From the NCBI GenBank assembly GCA_026400275.1, contig JAPLPK010000193.1, positions 1-55,906 of the forward strand: a stretch of DNA of 55,906 bases, given 5' to 3'. The stretch is from Burkholderiales bacterium (GTDB taxonomy: Bacteria; Pseudomonadota; Gammaproteobacteria; Burkholderiales; Burkholderiaceae_C). The position numbers and the translations under genes were made by a program. The notes below the pieces were generated by a model that made no database searches, was not told the DNA's origin, and was given only the letters and a program-made list of their open reading frames with translations. Shown here piece after piece: positions 17,796 through 26,377 of the stretch (positions are counted from its first letter, which is position 1; every line of letters begins with the position of its first letter).

Positions 17796-17935
17796 CCAAG
17801 AATGGTAGCAGGGCAGGCAATAGTGCCGCTCGAACGCGCTGCAAAGCCCTTTTCAACGCTACCAAATCGGGGCCTGCTGCGGGCACAGCATAATCAGCCC
17901 CTTTTTCGAAACGCTGGTTCCCACAAAAAGAAACT

Positions 17936-18307
17936 ATGGACAACATCGACCTGCTCAACACACGTGAAAACTGGTACGCGGCCTTCTTCGCGGGAGACAC
18001 CGACTTCATGGCCAGTGTGGAGGCCGACTCCTTCTGCGTAGTGCATGCGTCCGGCGTGCAATCCAAATGGGAACAGTTGCACGGCATCTCCCGCGCAGTG
18101 CAGGCGGACCGCTGGTTTCCCAACAATGCCTACAAGCAGGACGCCAGCCTGTCGCTGCAAAACCATGGCGAATTCGTCGTGGTATCTGGCCAAAGCCATA
18201 CGCTGATCGACGAGGAGCGCCTGGGTAGCGTGTACTTCAGCGAACTCTGGCGCAAGCAGGCGCAGGACTGGCAGGTCATGCACCTGCACTACACGCCGGT
18301 GGAATAG
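17936..18307 (+). CDS. NTF2-like (DUF4440-type) small protein
   Basis: A 123-residue protein of the SnoaL/NTF2-like fold. It starts with an N-terminal helix (LLNTRENWYAAFFAGD), then a strand-rich half with GEFVVVSGQSHTLID and a closing WQVMHLHYTPVE, the usual end of DUF4440 proteins. Some such proteins are isomerases or polyketide cyclases, but no catalytic residue can be assigned here. It is a single gene between folE and puuD. Confidence 0.7.
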   Translation: MDNIDLLNTRENWYAAFFAGDTDFMASVEADSFCVVHASGVQSKWEQLHGISRAVQADRWFPNNAYKQDASLSLQNHGEFVVVSGQSHTLIDEERLGSVYFSELWRKQAQDWQVMHLHYTPVE

Positions 18308-18339
18308 GCCAGCAGTCGGCCCGCTTTAACGTTACCGCG

Positions 18340-19566
18340 TTACTGGGTGGAGGCGCCGGCTTCGAACCACTGTTTGATCATCGCGCGCTCGGCATCGGTG
18401 ATGCCGGTGGCGTTGTTCATCGGCATGATTTTCGTCACCACTGCCTGCTGGTACACCGCCTGGGCGTGCTGCTGCAGGGCGGCCGGAGAGTCCAAGCGCA
18501 CATTCTTCATTTGCACCTGGGGACCGTGGCACATATAGCAGCGCTGGGCCAGCACGGGCTGTATTTTTTCATAAGAAAATACGGCCGAAGCGCTTGTATT
18601 ACCTGCGGGAGTAGCTACGGAACTTGTAGCATCCACGGGCGCAGGCCGCATCCACACAATGGCCCCCACGATCACCGCCAGGCCAACCAGGGCATACGCC
18701 AAAGGATGGCGGTTGCGACCCAGCAAATAGCCGTGGCGCATCACGAAGAACTGGCGTATGGCCGCACCGGCGAACATCATCAGCACGAGCACCAGCCAGT
18801 TCTGCGGGTGGCTGTAGGTAAAGCTGTAGTGGTTGCTCAGCATGGCAAACAACACCGGCAGCGTGAAATAGGTGTTGTGCACGCTGCGCTGCTTGCCGCG
18901 CTGCCCATGGATCGGGTCCACTGGCTGGCCGGCCTTGATGGCGGCCACCACGGTGCGCTGGCCCGGGATGATCCAGAAGAACACATTGGCGCTCATGCTG
19001 GTGGCAATCATCGCGCCCACCAGCAGAAAGGCTGCACGCCCAGCAAACCAGTGGCAAGCCAGCCAGGCCGCCACGCAGACCAGCACCGCCACCAGTGCGC
19101 CGACGATGGCGTCGCCATGCTTGCGCTTGCCAAACAGCTGGCAGATGCTGTCGTAGCACATCCAGAACACCACCAGGAACGACAGCGCCACACCAATCGC
19201 CGCGCCGGGCGACCAGTTCATCAGCGACTTGTCGATCAGATAGGTACTGGCATTCCACAGATAGGAAACGGTGAACAGCGAGAAGCCGGTCAGCCAGGTG
19301 GAATAGCTCTCCCAGTAGAACCAGTGCAGATGCTTGGGCAGCTGCGGCGGCGCCCCGGCGAACTTCACCGGGTGGTAGAAGCCGCCGCCGTGCACGGCCC
19401 ACAGCTCGCCGCTCACACCTTGTTTTTTGAGGTCGTCGTCGACCGGCGGCGTCAGGCTGCTGTCGAGAAAGACAAAGTAAAAGGAAGAGCCAATCCAGGC
19501 GATGGCGGTGATGACGTGGACCCAGCGCAGCAGCAGGTTGGCCCAGTCGAGGTAATAACTTTCCAT
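18340..19566 (-). CDS. puuD: Membrane urate hydroxylase PuuD with cytochrome c domain
   Basis: PuuD, 408 residues, oxidises urate to 5-hydroxyisourate at the membrane and passes electrons to a C-terminal cytochrome c. The DUF989 membrane domain (about residues 1-310) has eight or nine hydrophobic segments, with WVHVITAIAWIGSSFYF and the GGGFYHPVKF motif. The c-type haem site is CYMCHGP near residue 345. The linker between the two (roughly SSVATPAGNTSASAVFSYEK) is encoded by an in-frame copy of the palindromic repeat. The ATG at 19566 has GGTGAG upstream and is preferred over a GTG four codons earlier. Confidence 0.93.
   Translation of the reverse strand: MESYYLDWANLLLRWVHVITAIAWIGSSFYFVFLDSSLTPPVDDDLKKQGVSGELWAVHGGGFYHPVKFAGAPPQLPKHLHWFYWESYSTWLTGFSLFTVSYLWNASTYLIDKSLMNWSPGAAIGVALSFLVVFWMCYDSICQLFGKRKHGDAIVGALVAVLVCVAAWLACHWFAGRAAFLLVGAMIATSMSANVFFWIIPGQRTVVAAIKAGQPVDPIHGQRGKQRSVHNTYFTLPVLFAMLSNHYSFTYSHPQNWLVLVLMMFAGAAIRQFFVMRHGYLLGRNRHPLAYALVGLAVIVGAIVWMRPAPVDATSSVATPAGNTSASAVFSYEKIQPVLAQRCYMCHGPQVQMKNVRLDSPAALQQHAQAVYQQAVVTKIMPMNNATGITDAERAMIKQWFEAGASTQ
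18560..18622 (-). repeat. Palindromic repeat, copy D, in the puuD linker
   Basis: Read on the minus strand the order is GTAGCTACTCCCGCAGGTAATAC, then AGCGCTTCGGCCGTATTTTC and an A/T tail. This is the family pattern TAGCT..GCGC..GGCC-T-rich. It lies in frame between the membrane and haem domains of puuD. Confidence 0.75.
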
Positions 19567-19718
19567 GTGCACTCTCACCCTTGATGGCGCCCGTACAGGG
19601 CACCCGTAGTTTCTCTGCCTACCACTGCGGGCACTGTAGGCAAAACGAGGTCGCGAACAAAAGCTGTGAGAGAAAGCCTTGCACCGCTGCGACCTTAACC
19701 TTTGATTCTATGGATTAA

Positions 19719-20525
19719 TCAAGAGTTAAGGCTTTGCAACAACTGTGCCGCAACCGCGACCGCGATCACCTCGGGCTCTTTGCCCGTAATGCCCGGCACG
19801 CCGATCGGGCAGGTCACCCGGGCCAGTTCGGCCTCGTCAAAGCCTCGGGCGAGCAACCGCTGACGAAAGCTGGCCCATTTGGTCTTACTGCCGATCAGGC
19901 CGATAAAAGGCAGGTCGCCCTGGCTGCGCTGGCGTTGCAGGCAGGCCGCCACGATGTCCAGATCTTCGGCGTGGCTGAAGCTCATGATCAGCACCTGGCT
20001 GCCGGGCCGCAGATCGGCCACTGCCTTTTGTACCGGGTCGGAGTGCTCGCAGTGCACACGGGCCGGCAGATCGGCGGGGAAGATACCGTCGCGGCTATCT
20101 ATCCAGTTCAGCTGGAATGGCAGGCGCGACACCACCTGCACCAACGCATGGCCCACATGGCCACCACCAAACAAGGCCACCGGCCTGAGCTGTTGGGCGC
20201 ACTGCTGGCGCAGGCGCGGTGCATCCGCCGCCGCGATGGACTCAAAACGCAGGTAGACCACGCCGCCACAACACTGGCCCAGGCTGGGCCCCAGGGGGTA
20301 GCGCAAAGTCTTTACGGAGACCTCGCCGACCCGCAAGCGCGCCCGGGCTTCAGCGATGGCCTGGAACTCCAGATGGCCGCCGCCTATCGTACCCACCAGA
20401 CGGTCGGCAAACACCGCCATCCAGGTCCCGGACTCACGCGGCACCGAGCCTTGGGTAGACTCTACGCAGATAAGCACCGCAGCCTTGGACTGCAAGTGGT
20501 GGAGTAAAACGTCAATATGTGTCAC
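19719..20525 (-). CDS. xdhC: Xanthine dehydrogenase accessory protein XdhC
   Basis: XdhC, 268 residues, loads the sulfurated molybdenum cofactor into xanthine dehydrogenase. The N-terminal XdhC/CoxI domain has the conserved ESTQGSVPRESGTWMAVF, GTIGGGHLEFQAI and GQCCGGVVYL. A C-terminal Rossmann domain follows (PVALFGGGHVGHAL, then SFSHAEDLDI and FIGLIGSKTKWA). The GTG at 20525 fits family length. A GTG at 20570 would add 15 unmatched residues and run close to the divergent gene. The xdhA and xdhB genes are not in the window. Confidence 0.9.
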   Translation of the reverse strand: MTHIDVLLHHLQSKAAVLICVESTQGSVPRESGTWMAVFADRLVGTIGGGHLEFQAIAEARARLRVGEVSVKTLRYPLGPSLGQCCGGVVYLRFESIAAADAPRLRQQCAQQLRPVALFGGGHVGHALVQVVSRLPFQLNWIDSRDGIFPADLPARVHCEHSDPVQKAVADLRPGSQVLIMSFSHAEDLDIVAACLQRQRSQGDLPFIGLIGSKTKWASFRQRLLARGFDEAELARVTCPIGVPGITGKEPEVIAVAVAAQLLQSLNS

Positions 20526-20590
20526 AGCAAGCAATCTGGCCAAGAAAGCAGTATGCACGGCTGCGCGCACTGCCCCAAGCCTTCAAAATA

Positions 20591-21115
20591 ATGAAAAAGC
20601 AACTCAAATACCTGCGTTTGAAACTAGCCGGCCTGTCCGCAGCCGCTGCGGCCTTGGTGGCGGGTTGTAACTCCACGCCAGCACCCCAGCCAGCCGGCAC
20701 ACCAAGCCCGCCTTCGCCACCCAACACCGCTGCGCCCAGCAGCCCTCGCCCGGCCCAGCCTGCACCGCCCAAAATTTCCGCCGCCACCAATCCGCGCGAC
20801 TACCGGCGCGATGCCGCCCGCCACCTGTACGACCGCAATGCAGCACGCATATTCCAAGGCAAGTTGCAAGCCAACCTGTACGCAATAGGCGTGCTGGAGG
20901 TGCACCTGGACCGCAACGGCATGGTCACCGGCCTGCACTGGATGCGCGCGCCACGCCACGCACCCGAGGTGGTTACCGAAATCGAACGCACCGTGCGTGC
21001 CGCAGCGCCCTACCCTCCACCGTCCCGTATGGGCAAGGTCACCTACACCGATACCTGGCTGTGGGACAAGAGCGGCCAGTTCCAGCTGGACACGCTGACC
21101 GAAGGCCAACTGTAG
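20591..21115 (+). CDS. Proline-rich lipoprotein with TonB-like C-terminus
   Basis: A 174-residue secreted lipoprotein. The signal peptide ends in a lipobox (LVAGC, about residue 26), followed by a proline/serine/alanine-rich linker of about 40 residues. The C-terminal domain (about 75-165) resembles the TonB C-terminal fold: YDRNAARIFQGKLQANLYAIGVLEVHLDRNGMV, then PEVVTEIERTVRAAAPYPPP. The lack of an N-terminal membrane helix argues against a true energy-transducing TonB. The ATG at 20591 fits the signal peptide. Role in the purine cluster is unknown. Confidence 0.7.
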   Translation: MKKQLKYLRLKLAGLSAAAAALVAGCNSTPAPQPAGTPSPPSPPNTAAPSSPRPAQPAPPKISAATNPRDYRRDAARHLYDRNAARIFQGKLQANLYAIGVLEVHLDRNGMVTGLHWMRAPRHAPEVVTEIERTVRAAAPYPPPSRMGKVTYTDTWLWDKSGQFQLDTLTEGQL

Positions 21116-21117
21116 AC

Positions 21118-21181
21118 ATGCTACAAAAAACATAGCTTCCAGCGCAGGTAAATACTGCGCCAGCGGCCCATTTCTCTTAAA
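21118..21181 (+). repeat. Palindromic repeat, copy E
   Basis: CATAGCTTCCAGCGCAGGTAAATACTGCGCCAGCGGCCCATTTCTCTTAAAA, read left to right in order, follows the full family consensus. It lies 3 bases after the lipoprotein stop and just past the convergent uraH stop, so it can end both transcripts. Confidence 0.8.
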
Positions 21182-21187
21182 AACCTA

Positions 21188-21538
21188 TCAACTCCCCCGG
21201 TAGGTCGAATAGCTCCAGGGGCTGACCAGCAGAGGCACGTGGTAGTGCTGCGCGGTATCGGCCACGCCGAAATCCAGGCTCACCTTGTTCAAAAACTGCG
21301 GTTGCGGCAACACCACGCCGCGCGCCGCAAAGTAGGCTGCCACGTCGAACACCAGCCTATAGGTGCCGACCTGCAGCGTGTGGTTGTCAAACAGCGGCGC
21401 GTTCGTGCGGCCGTCATGGTTCATCACATGGCGCTGCAGCAAAGTGCTGCTGTCACCCTGGGTGGCATACAAATCCACCGCCATACCAGCGGCCGGGCAG
21501 CCATGCATGGTGTCCAAAACGTGCGTGCTCAATCCCAT
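21188..21538 (-). CDS. uraH: 5-hydroxyisourate hydrolase
   Basis: UraH, 116 residues, a transthyretin-like enzyme that opens the ring of 5-hydroxyisourate made by PuuD, giving OHCU. It begins with GLSTHVLDTMHGCPAAGM (catalytic His) and ends in the family hallmark tetrapeptide YRGS. The ATG at 21538 has GGAG six bases upstream, which decides against a GTG four codons earlier. The gene is divergent from the GntR regulator. Confidence 0.96.
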   Translation of the reverse strand: MGLSTHVLDTMHGCPAAGMAVDLYATQGDSSTLLQRHVMNHDGRTNAPLFDNHTLQVGTYRLVFDVAAYFAARGVVLPQPQFLNKVSLDFGVADTAQHYHVPLLVSPWSYSTYRGS

Positions 21539-21579
21539 AGATATCTCCACAAAAACGGTTTCAAAACGTAAAACAGATG

Positions 21580-21587
21580 TGTATACA
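21580..21587. promoter_or_regulatory. Probable GntR operator in the uraH-gntR intergenic region
   Basis: The perfect palindrome TGTATACA lies in the 76-base divergent gap between uraH and the GntR-family gene. GntR/FadR-type regulators bind short palindromes with a TnGTnnnACnA form, which this fits (TGTGTATACAGT in context). It is well placed to control both directions. Confidence 0.55.
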
Positions 21588-21614
21588 GTTCGGTATTTCC
21601 GCTATTATGGATGC

Positions 21615-22286
21615 ATGGAAGCAAGTACCACCAACACCCATACGATCGTCGAAGCGCTAACCAAGGCCATTGTGGAACACCGGCTGCACCCCGGCACCAA
21701 GCTGGCCGAGCAAAAGCTGGCCGACCATTTCGGGGTCTCGCGCACCCTGGTAAGGCAAGCCCTGTTCCAGCTGTCGCAAAACGGCCTGATCCGCCTGGAG
21801 CCCGCCCGTGGCGCCTTCGTAGCCGCGCCTTCGGTGGCCGAGGCGCGCCAGGTCTTCGCCGTGCGCCGCATGCTGGAGGCGGAAATCACCCGCGCCTTGG
21901 CCCGCAGCATGACGCCGGCCAAGCTCAAGGTGTTGACCGACCATTCCGCGCTGGAGAAGTCCGCCCTCCAAACCCAGGACAACAGCAACCGCGCCGAGCT
22001 GCTGGGCGACTTTCACATCCGCATGGCCGAGCTGCTGGGCAACGACGTGCTGGTGCAGATGATGGTGGAGCTGCTGTCGCGCTGCTCGCTGATCACCCTG
22101 ATGTACCAACCAGACAGTGCCGCCGAACACTCCAGCGAAGAACACGGCGCATTGATACAGGCACTCGCCGACCAGGACGAAAACCTGGCCGTACGCCTGA
22201 TGGACGAACACCTGCAACACGTGGAGGCCAGCCTGTCCTTCGACCGCAAAATTCCCAGTAACGACATCGCAATGGCACTGGCCTGA
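21615..22286 (+). CDS. GntR family regulator of purine catabolism (FCD type)
   Basis: A 223-residue DNA-binding regulator. The N-terminal winged helix (about residues 8-75) shows PGTKLAEQKLADHFGVSRTLVRQAL and LIRLEPARGAFVA. The C-terminal FCD ligand-binding domain (about 85-210) has FHIRMAELLGNDVL and EEHGALIQALADQDENLAVRLMDEHL, with metal-binding histidines. ATG 21615 starts right after a divergent promoter region. Location between uraH and puuE suggests it regulates the urate pathway, with an intermediate as effector. Confidence 0.9.
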   Translation: MEASTTNTHTIVEALTKAIVEHRLHPGTKLAEQKLADHFGVSRTLVRQALFQLSQNGLIRLEPARGAFVAAPSVAEARQVFAVRRMLEAEITRALARSMTPAKLKVLTDHSALEKSALQTQDNSNRAELLGDFHIRMAELLGNDVLVQMMVELLSRCSLITLMYQPDSAAEHSSEEHGALIQALADQDENLAVRLMDEHLQHVEASLSFDRKIPSNDIAMALA

Positions 22287-22305
22287 CTTGTGCTTGAGGA
22301 GCCCT

Positions 22306-23250
22306 ATGACCGAGACATCCACCCACCACAGCAACTACCCCCGCGACCTCGTCGGCTATGGCCGCAAGGTGCCCCACGCGCAGTGGCCCAACCAGGCCAA
22401 GATCGCTGTGCAATTTGTGTTGAACTACGAAGAAGGCGGCGAAAACAATGTGTTGCATGGCGACGCCGCGTCGGAAACATTTTTGTCCGAGCTGATCACC
22501 GCCCAGCCTTTCCCTGACCGCCACATGACCATCGAGTCCATGTACGAGTACGGCTCGCGGGTGGGCAGCTGGCGCATCCTGCGCGAATTTGAAAAGCGCG
22601 GCCTGCCGCTGACCATCTTCGGTGTCTCTATGGCCCTTGAGCGCCACCCCGAGCTGACCCAGGCCTTTATCGACCTGGGCCATGAAATCGCCTGCCACGG
22701 CTGGCGCTGGATCCACTACCAGAACCTGCCCGAAGCCACCGAGCGCGAGCACATGGCCGTGGGCACGGAAATCATCCGCAAGCTGACCGGTGGCCAATGG
22801 CCCCAGGGCTGGTACACCGGCCGCGACAGCCCCAACACCCGCCGCCTGCTGGCCGACCAGGGCGGCTTCAGCTACGACAGCGACTACTACGGCGACGACC
22901 TGCCGTTCTGGATGCCCACCACCAAGAGCGACGGCACGGTAGAACCCCGCCTCGTCGTCCCCTACTCGTTGGACACCAACGACATGCGCTGCGTGCAGGT
23001 GCAAGGCTTCAACACCGGCGACCACTTCTTGCAATACCTGAAAGACAGCTTCGACGTGCTGTACGCCGAGGGCGATGAAGCCCCGAAGATGATGAGCATC
23101 GGCATGCACTGCCGCGTGCTCGGGCGCCCAGGCCGCTTCGGCGCACTGCAGAAGTTTCTGGACTACGTGCAAAGCCACGAGCGCGTGTGGATCTGCCGGC
23201 GCATCGACATCGCCCGCCATTGGCACGAAACGCACCCGTTCCAAGGCTGA
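22306..23250 (+). CDS. puuE: Allantoinase PuuE (polysaccharide-deacetylase fold)
   Basis: PuuE, 314 residues, is the metal-light allantoinase that hydrolyses allantoin to allantoate. It shows YPRDLVGYGRKVPHAQWP, VNYEEGGE-like VLNYEEGGENNVLHGD, YEYGSRVGSWRILREFEKR, and SIGMHCRVLGRPGR near the end, all family landmarks. GAGGAG sits six bases before the ATG at 22306. A GTG six codons upstream is in frame but would skip this site. It is followed after 7 bases by the uraD-allC fusion. Confidence 0.95.
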   Translation: MTETSTHHSNYPRDLVGYGRKVPHAQWPNQAKIAVQFVLNYEEGGENNVLHGDAASETFLSELITAQPFPDRHMTIESMYEYGSRVGSWRILREFEKRGLPLTIFGVSMALERHPELTQAFIDLGHEIACHGWRWIHYQNLPEATEREHMAVGTEIIRKLTGGQWPQGWYTGRDSPNTRRLLADQGGFSYDSDYYGDDLPFWMPTTKSDGTVEPRLVVPYSLDTNDMRCVQVQGFNTGDHFLQYLKDSFDVLYAEGDEAPKMMSIGMHCRVLGRPGRFGALQKFLDYVQSHERVWICRRIDIARHWHETHPFQG

Positions 23251-23257
23251 GCCGCGC

Positions 23258-25033
23258 ATGCCACTGACGATAGATTTCCTCAACACGGCTCCCCTGGAAA
23301 CCGTGTTGCAGCAGTTGCCGGGCCTGTACGAACACTCGCCCTGGATCGCCGAGCAGGCGCTGCAGCAGCGCCCGTTCCGCTCGCTGGCGCAATTCAAATA
23401 CGCCATGGTGCAGGTGCTGGCCGCCGCCGGCAACCAGGCCCAGCTGGACCTGATACGCGCCCACCCGGACCTGGCCGGCAAGGCCATGGAGGCCAATAGC
23501 CTGACGGCCGAGTCCACCCACGAGCAAAACCAGGCCGGCCTCACCCGCTGCACGCCCGAAGAACTTGCCCTGCTGCAGCAGCTCAACGCCGACTACCGCG
23601 CCCACAACGGCTTCCCCTTCATCCTGGCCGTGCGCGGCCCGCGCGGCATCGGCCTGCGCAAGCAGGAAATCATCGACACCTTCCAGCGCCGCCTGCGCAA
23701 CTCGGCCGACTTTGAATTAGCCGAGGCACTGCGCAACATCCACCGCATCGTCGAAATCCGGCTGGACGACGCCTTTGGCAGCGCGCCCGTACTGGGCAAT
23801 CTGGTGTGGGACTGGCAGGAAGCGCTCAGCGTCCACACCGACCCCGGTTACGCCGAAAAAGGCCAGCTCACCGTCACCTACCTGACCGATGCGCACCGTG
23901 CCTGCGCCCAACAGATCGTGCTCACCATGCGCGACTGCGGCTTTGACGAGGTGTCCATCGATGCCGTGGGCAATGTAGTGGGCCGCTACCACGCTACAAC
24001 GCCACATGCCAAGACGCTGCTGACCGGCAGCCACTTTGATACCGTGCGCAACGGCGGCAAATACGACGGTCGCCTGGGCATTTACGTGCCCCTGGCGTGC
24101 GTGCGCGAACTGGCACGCCAAGGTAAGCGCCTGCCCTTTCACCTGGAGGTGGTCGGCTTCGCCGAGGAAGAAGGCCAGCGCTACAAAGCCACCTTTCTGG
24201 GTTCGGGCGCTTTAATTGGTGACTTCAACCCCAGCTGGCTGGACCAGACCGACGCAGACGGCATCAGCATGCGCTCCGCCATGCAGCATGCGGGCTTGCG
24301 GATAGAGGACATCCCGGCCTTGCAACGCCAGGCCGACGACTACCTGGGCTTTGTCGAACTCCATATCGAACAGGGTCCGGTGCTCAACGAGCTGGATATT
24401 CCGCTGGGCATCGTCACATCGATCAACGGCAGCGTGCGCTATACCGGCGAGGTCCAGGGCGTGGCCTGCCATGCCGGCACCACCCCCATGAACCGTCGCC
24501 GCGATGCCGCCACCGCCGTAGCCGAGCTGGCGCTGTTCGTGGAGCAACGTGCCGCGCGCGATGGCGACTCGGTCGGCACCGTGGGCATGCTGCAGGTACC
24601 CAACGGCTCCATCAACGTGGTGCCAGGCCTGTGCCAGTTCGGCCTGGACCTGCGCGCGCCGAACAATGTGCAGCGCGACGCCCTGACCGACGACGTGGTG
24701 GCCGCACTGCAAAGCATCTGCGAACGCCGAGGCCTGCGCTACACGCTGGTCGAGGCCATGCGCGCCGCTGCCGCCCCCAGCGCGCCCGCCTGGCAGCAGC
24801 GCTGGGAACGTGCGGTGGACAGCCTGGGCGTGCCCCTGTACCGCATGCCCAGCGGCGCTGGCCACGATGCCATGAAGCTCCATGAAATCATGCCCCAGGC
24901 CATGCTGTTCGTGCGCGGCCAAAACTCCGGCATCAGCCACAACCCGCTGGAAAGCAGCACCAATAACGATATGCAGCTGGCAGTAGATGCCTTCTCCCAG
25001 CTATTGACCCAACTCGCCACCGAATTCCCATGA
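23258..25033 (+). CDS. uraD-allC: Fused OHCU decarboxylase / allantoate amidohydrolase
   Basis: A 591-residue two-domain enzyme that links two non-consecutive steps of urate breakdown. Residues 1-170 are UraD, decarboxylating OHCU to (S)-allantoin: the catalytic histidine is in RAHPDLAGK and NGFPFILAVRG follows. Residues 180-590 are an AllC/hydantoinase-carbamoylase M20 hydrolase acting on allantoate: GSHFDTVRNGGKYDG, EEEGQRYKATFLGS, HIEQGPVLNELD and CHAGTTPMNRR carry the metal ligands. The linker is short. Start is 7 bases after puuE, and the stop overlaps the next gene by 4 bases. Confidence 0.94.
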   Translation: MPLTIDFLNTAPLETVLQQLPGLYEHSPWIAEQALQQRPFRSLAQFKYAMVQVLAAAGNQAQLDLIRAHPDLAGKAMEANSLTAESTHEQNQAGLTRCTPEELALLQQLNADYRAHNGFPFILAVRGPRGIGLRKQEIIDTFQRRLRNSADFELAEALRNIHRIVEIRLDDAFGSAPVLGNLVWDWQEALSVHTDPGYAEKGQLTVTYLTDAHRACAQQIVLTMRDCGFDEVSIDAVGNVVGRYHATTPHAKTLLTGSHFDTVRNGGKYDGRLGIYVPLACVRELARQGKRLPFHLEVVGFAEEEGQRYKATFLGSGALIGDFNPSWLDQTDADGISMRSAMQHAGLRIEDIPALQRQADDYLGFVELHIEQGPVLNELDIPLGIVTSINGSVRYTGEVQGVACHAGTTPMNRRRDAATAVAELALFVEQRAARDGDSVGTVGMLQVPNGSINVVPGLCQFGLDLRAPNNVQRDALTDDVVAALQSICERRGLRYTLVEAMRAAAAPSAPAWQQRWERAVDSLGVPLYRMPSGAGHDAMKLHEIMPQAMLFVRGQNSGISHNPLESSTNNDMQLAVDAFSQLLTQLATEFP

Positions 25034-26274
25034 CCGCCATAACCGTTAGCACTGCTGATTACGCCCGCCTGGACGCATGGATTGACAGCCATTTCGACGC
25101 CGAAGTCCAATTCCTGCAAGCGCTGATCCAGGTTCCCACCGACACGCCGCCGGGCAATAACGCCCCCCACGCCGAGCGCACCGCCGAGCTGCTGCAAGGC
25201 TTTGGCTTCATCGCAGAAAAGCACGCCGTGCCTGCAGCCGAAGTACAAGCCGCCGGCATGCAGTCCATCACCAACCTGGTGGTGCGCCGCGCCTATGGCC
25301 TGGGCAAAACCATTGCGCTGAACGCCCACGGCGACGTGGTACCTCCTGGCGAGGGCTGGACGCACGACCCCTACGGCGCAGAAATCAAAGACGGCAAAAT
25401 CTACGGCCGCGCCACCGCCGTCAGCAAAGGCGACTTCGCCAGCTTCACCTTCGCGGTGCGGGCACTGGAGTCCCTGGGCCTGCCGCTGCAAGGCGCGGTG
25501 GAGCTGCACTTCACCTACGACGAAGAATTTGGCGGCGAACTCGGCCCCGGCTGGCTTTTGAAGAACAAGATCACCCAGCCCGACCTGATGATCGCCGCCG
25601 GTTTCTCCTACCAAGTAGTTACCGCGCACAATGGCTGCCTGCAAATGGAAGTCACCGTGCACGGCAAGATGGCCCATGCGGCCATTCCCACCAGCGGCGT
25701 GGATGCGCTGCAGGGCGCGGTCCACATCCTGAAAGCCCTGTACGCGCAAAACACGCTGTACCAAAACATCACCTCCCAGGTGGAAGGCATCACCCACCCC
25801 TACCTGAATGTGGGCACCATCGTTGGCGGCACCAATACCAATGTGGTGCCCGGCAAGGTCACATTCAAGCTCGACCGCCGCATGATCCCCGAGGAGAACC
25901 CGGTCGAGGTCGAAGCCAACATCCGCAAAATCATTGCCGACGCGGCGGCCAGCCAACCCGGCATCACGGTGGACATCAAGCGCCTGCTGCTGGCCCGCTC
26001 CATGCGCCCCCTGCCCGGCAACGCGCCGTTGGTCGATGCCATCCAGAAGCACGGCCTGGCCGTGTTTGGCGAAACCATTCCGGCCATGGGCACACCGCTG
26101 TACACCGATGTGCGGCTGTATGCCGAAGCCGGTATTCCTGGCGTCATCTACGGTGCTGGCCCGCGCACCGTGCTGGAGTCGCACGCCAAGCGTGCCGACG
26201 AACGGCTGGACCTGGAAGACCTGCGCCGCGCCACCAAGGTGATTGCGCGCACGCTGTGCGACTTGCTGGCGTAG
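25030..26274 (+). CDS. M20 family metallopeptidase (ArgE/DapE type)
   Basis: A 414-residue zinc hydrolase of the M20 family. Metal ligands are in LNAHGDVVPPGEGWTHDP, RATAVSKGDFAS, and YDEEFGGELGP, and the dimerisation domain follows with MAHAAIPTSGVDALQ. A late ligand is in SHAKRADE. Its ATG overlaps the uraD-allC stop, so it is in the urate operon and may handle a late product such as ureidoglycolate or an N-carbamoyl compound. The substrate is not known. A decayed second copy of its last 30 codons lies at about 27795-27915. Confidence 0.85.
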   Translation: MTAITVSTADYARLDAWIDSHFDAEVQFLQALIQVPTDTPPGNNAPHAERTAELLQGFGFIAEKHAVPAAEVQAAGMQSITNLVVRRAYGLGKTIALNAHGDVVPPGEGWTHDPYGAEIKDGKIYGRATAVSKGDFASFTFAVRALESLGLPLQGAVELHFTYDEEFGGELGPGWLLKNKITQPDLMIAAGFSYQVVTAHNGCLQMEVTVHGKMAHAAIPTSGVDALQGAVHILKALYAQNTLYQNITSQVEGITHPYLNVGTIVGGTNTNVVPGKVTFKLDRRMIPEENPVEVEANIRKIIADAAASQPGITVDIKRLLLARSMRPLPGNAPLVDAIQKHGLAVFGETIPAMGTPLYTDVRLYAEAGIPGVIYGAGPRTVLESHAKRADERLDLEDLRRATKVIARTLCDLLA

Positions 26275-26299
26275 TCGCTCACTGCATTCAAAATACAAA

Positions 26300-26337
26300 A
26301 AAGCCCTGAACCGCGCAATGCGGTTCAGGGCTTTTTG
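26300..26337. terminator. Bidirectional terminator between the M20 gene and the FadL gene
   Basis: A perfect 14-bp stem, AAGCCCTGAACCGC / GCGGTTCAGGGCTT, with a loop of 5 bases, an A-tract before it and a T-tract after it. It lies between two convergent genes and can end transcription from both. Confidence 0.92.
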
Positions 26338-26377
26338 CCGTCAAAGCGCGGACGCATCCGCGCAATGGCTCAAACGA

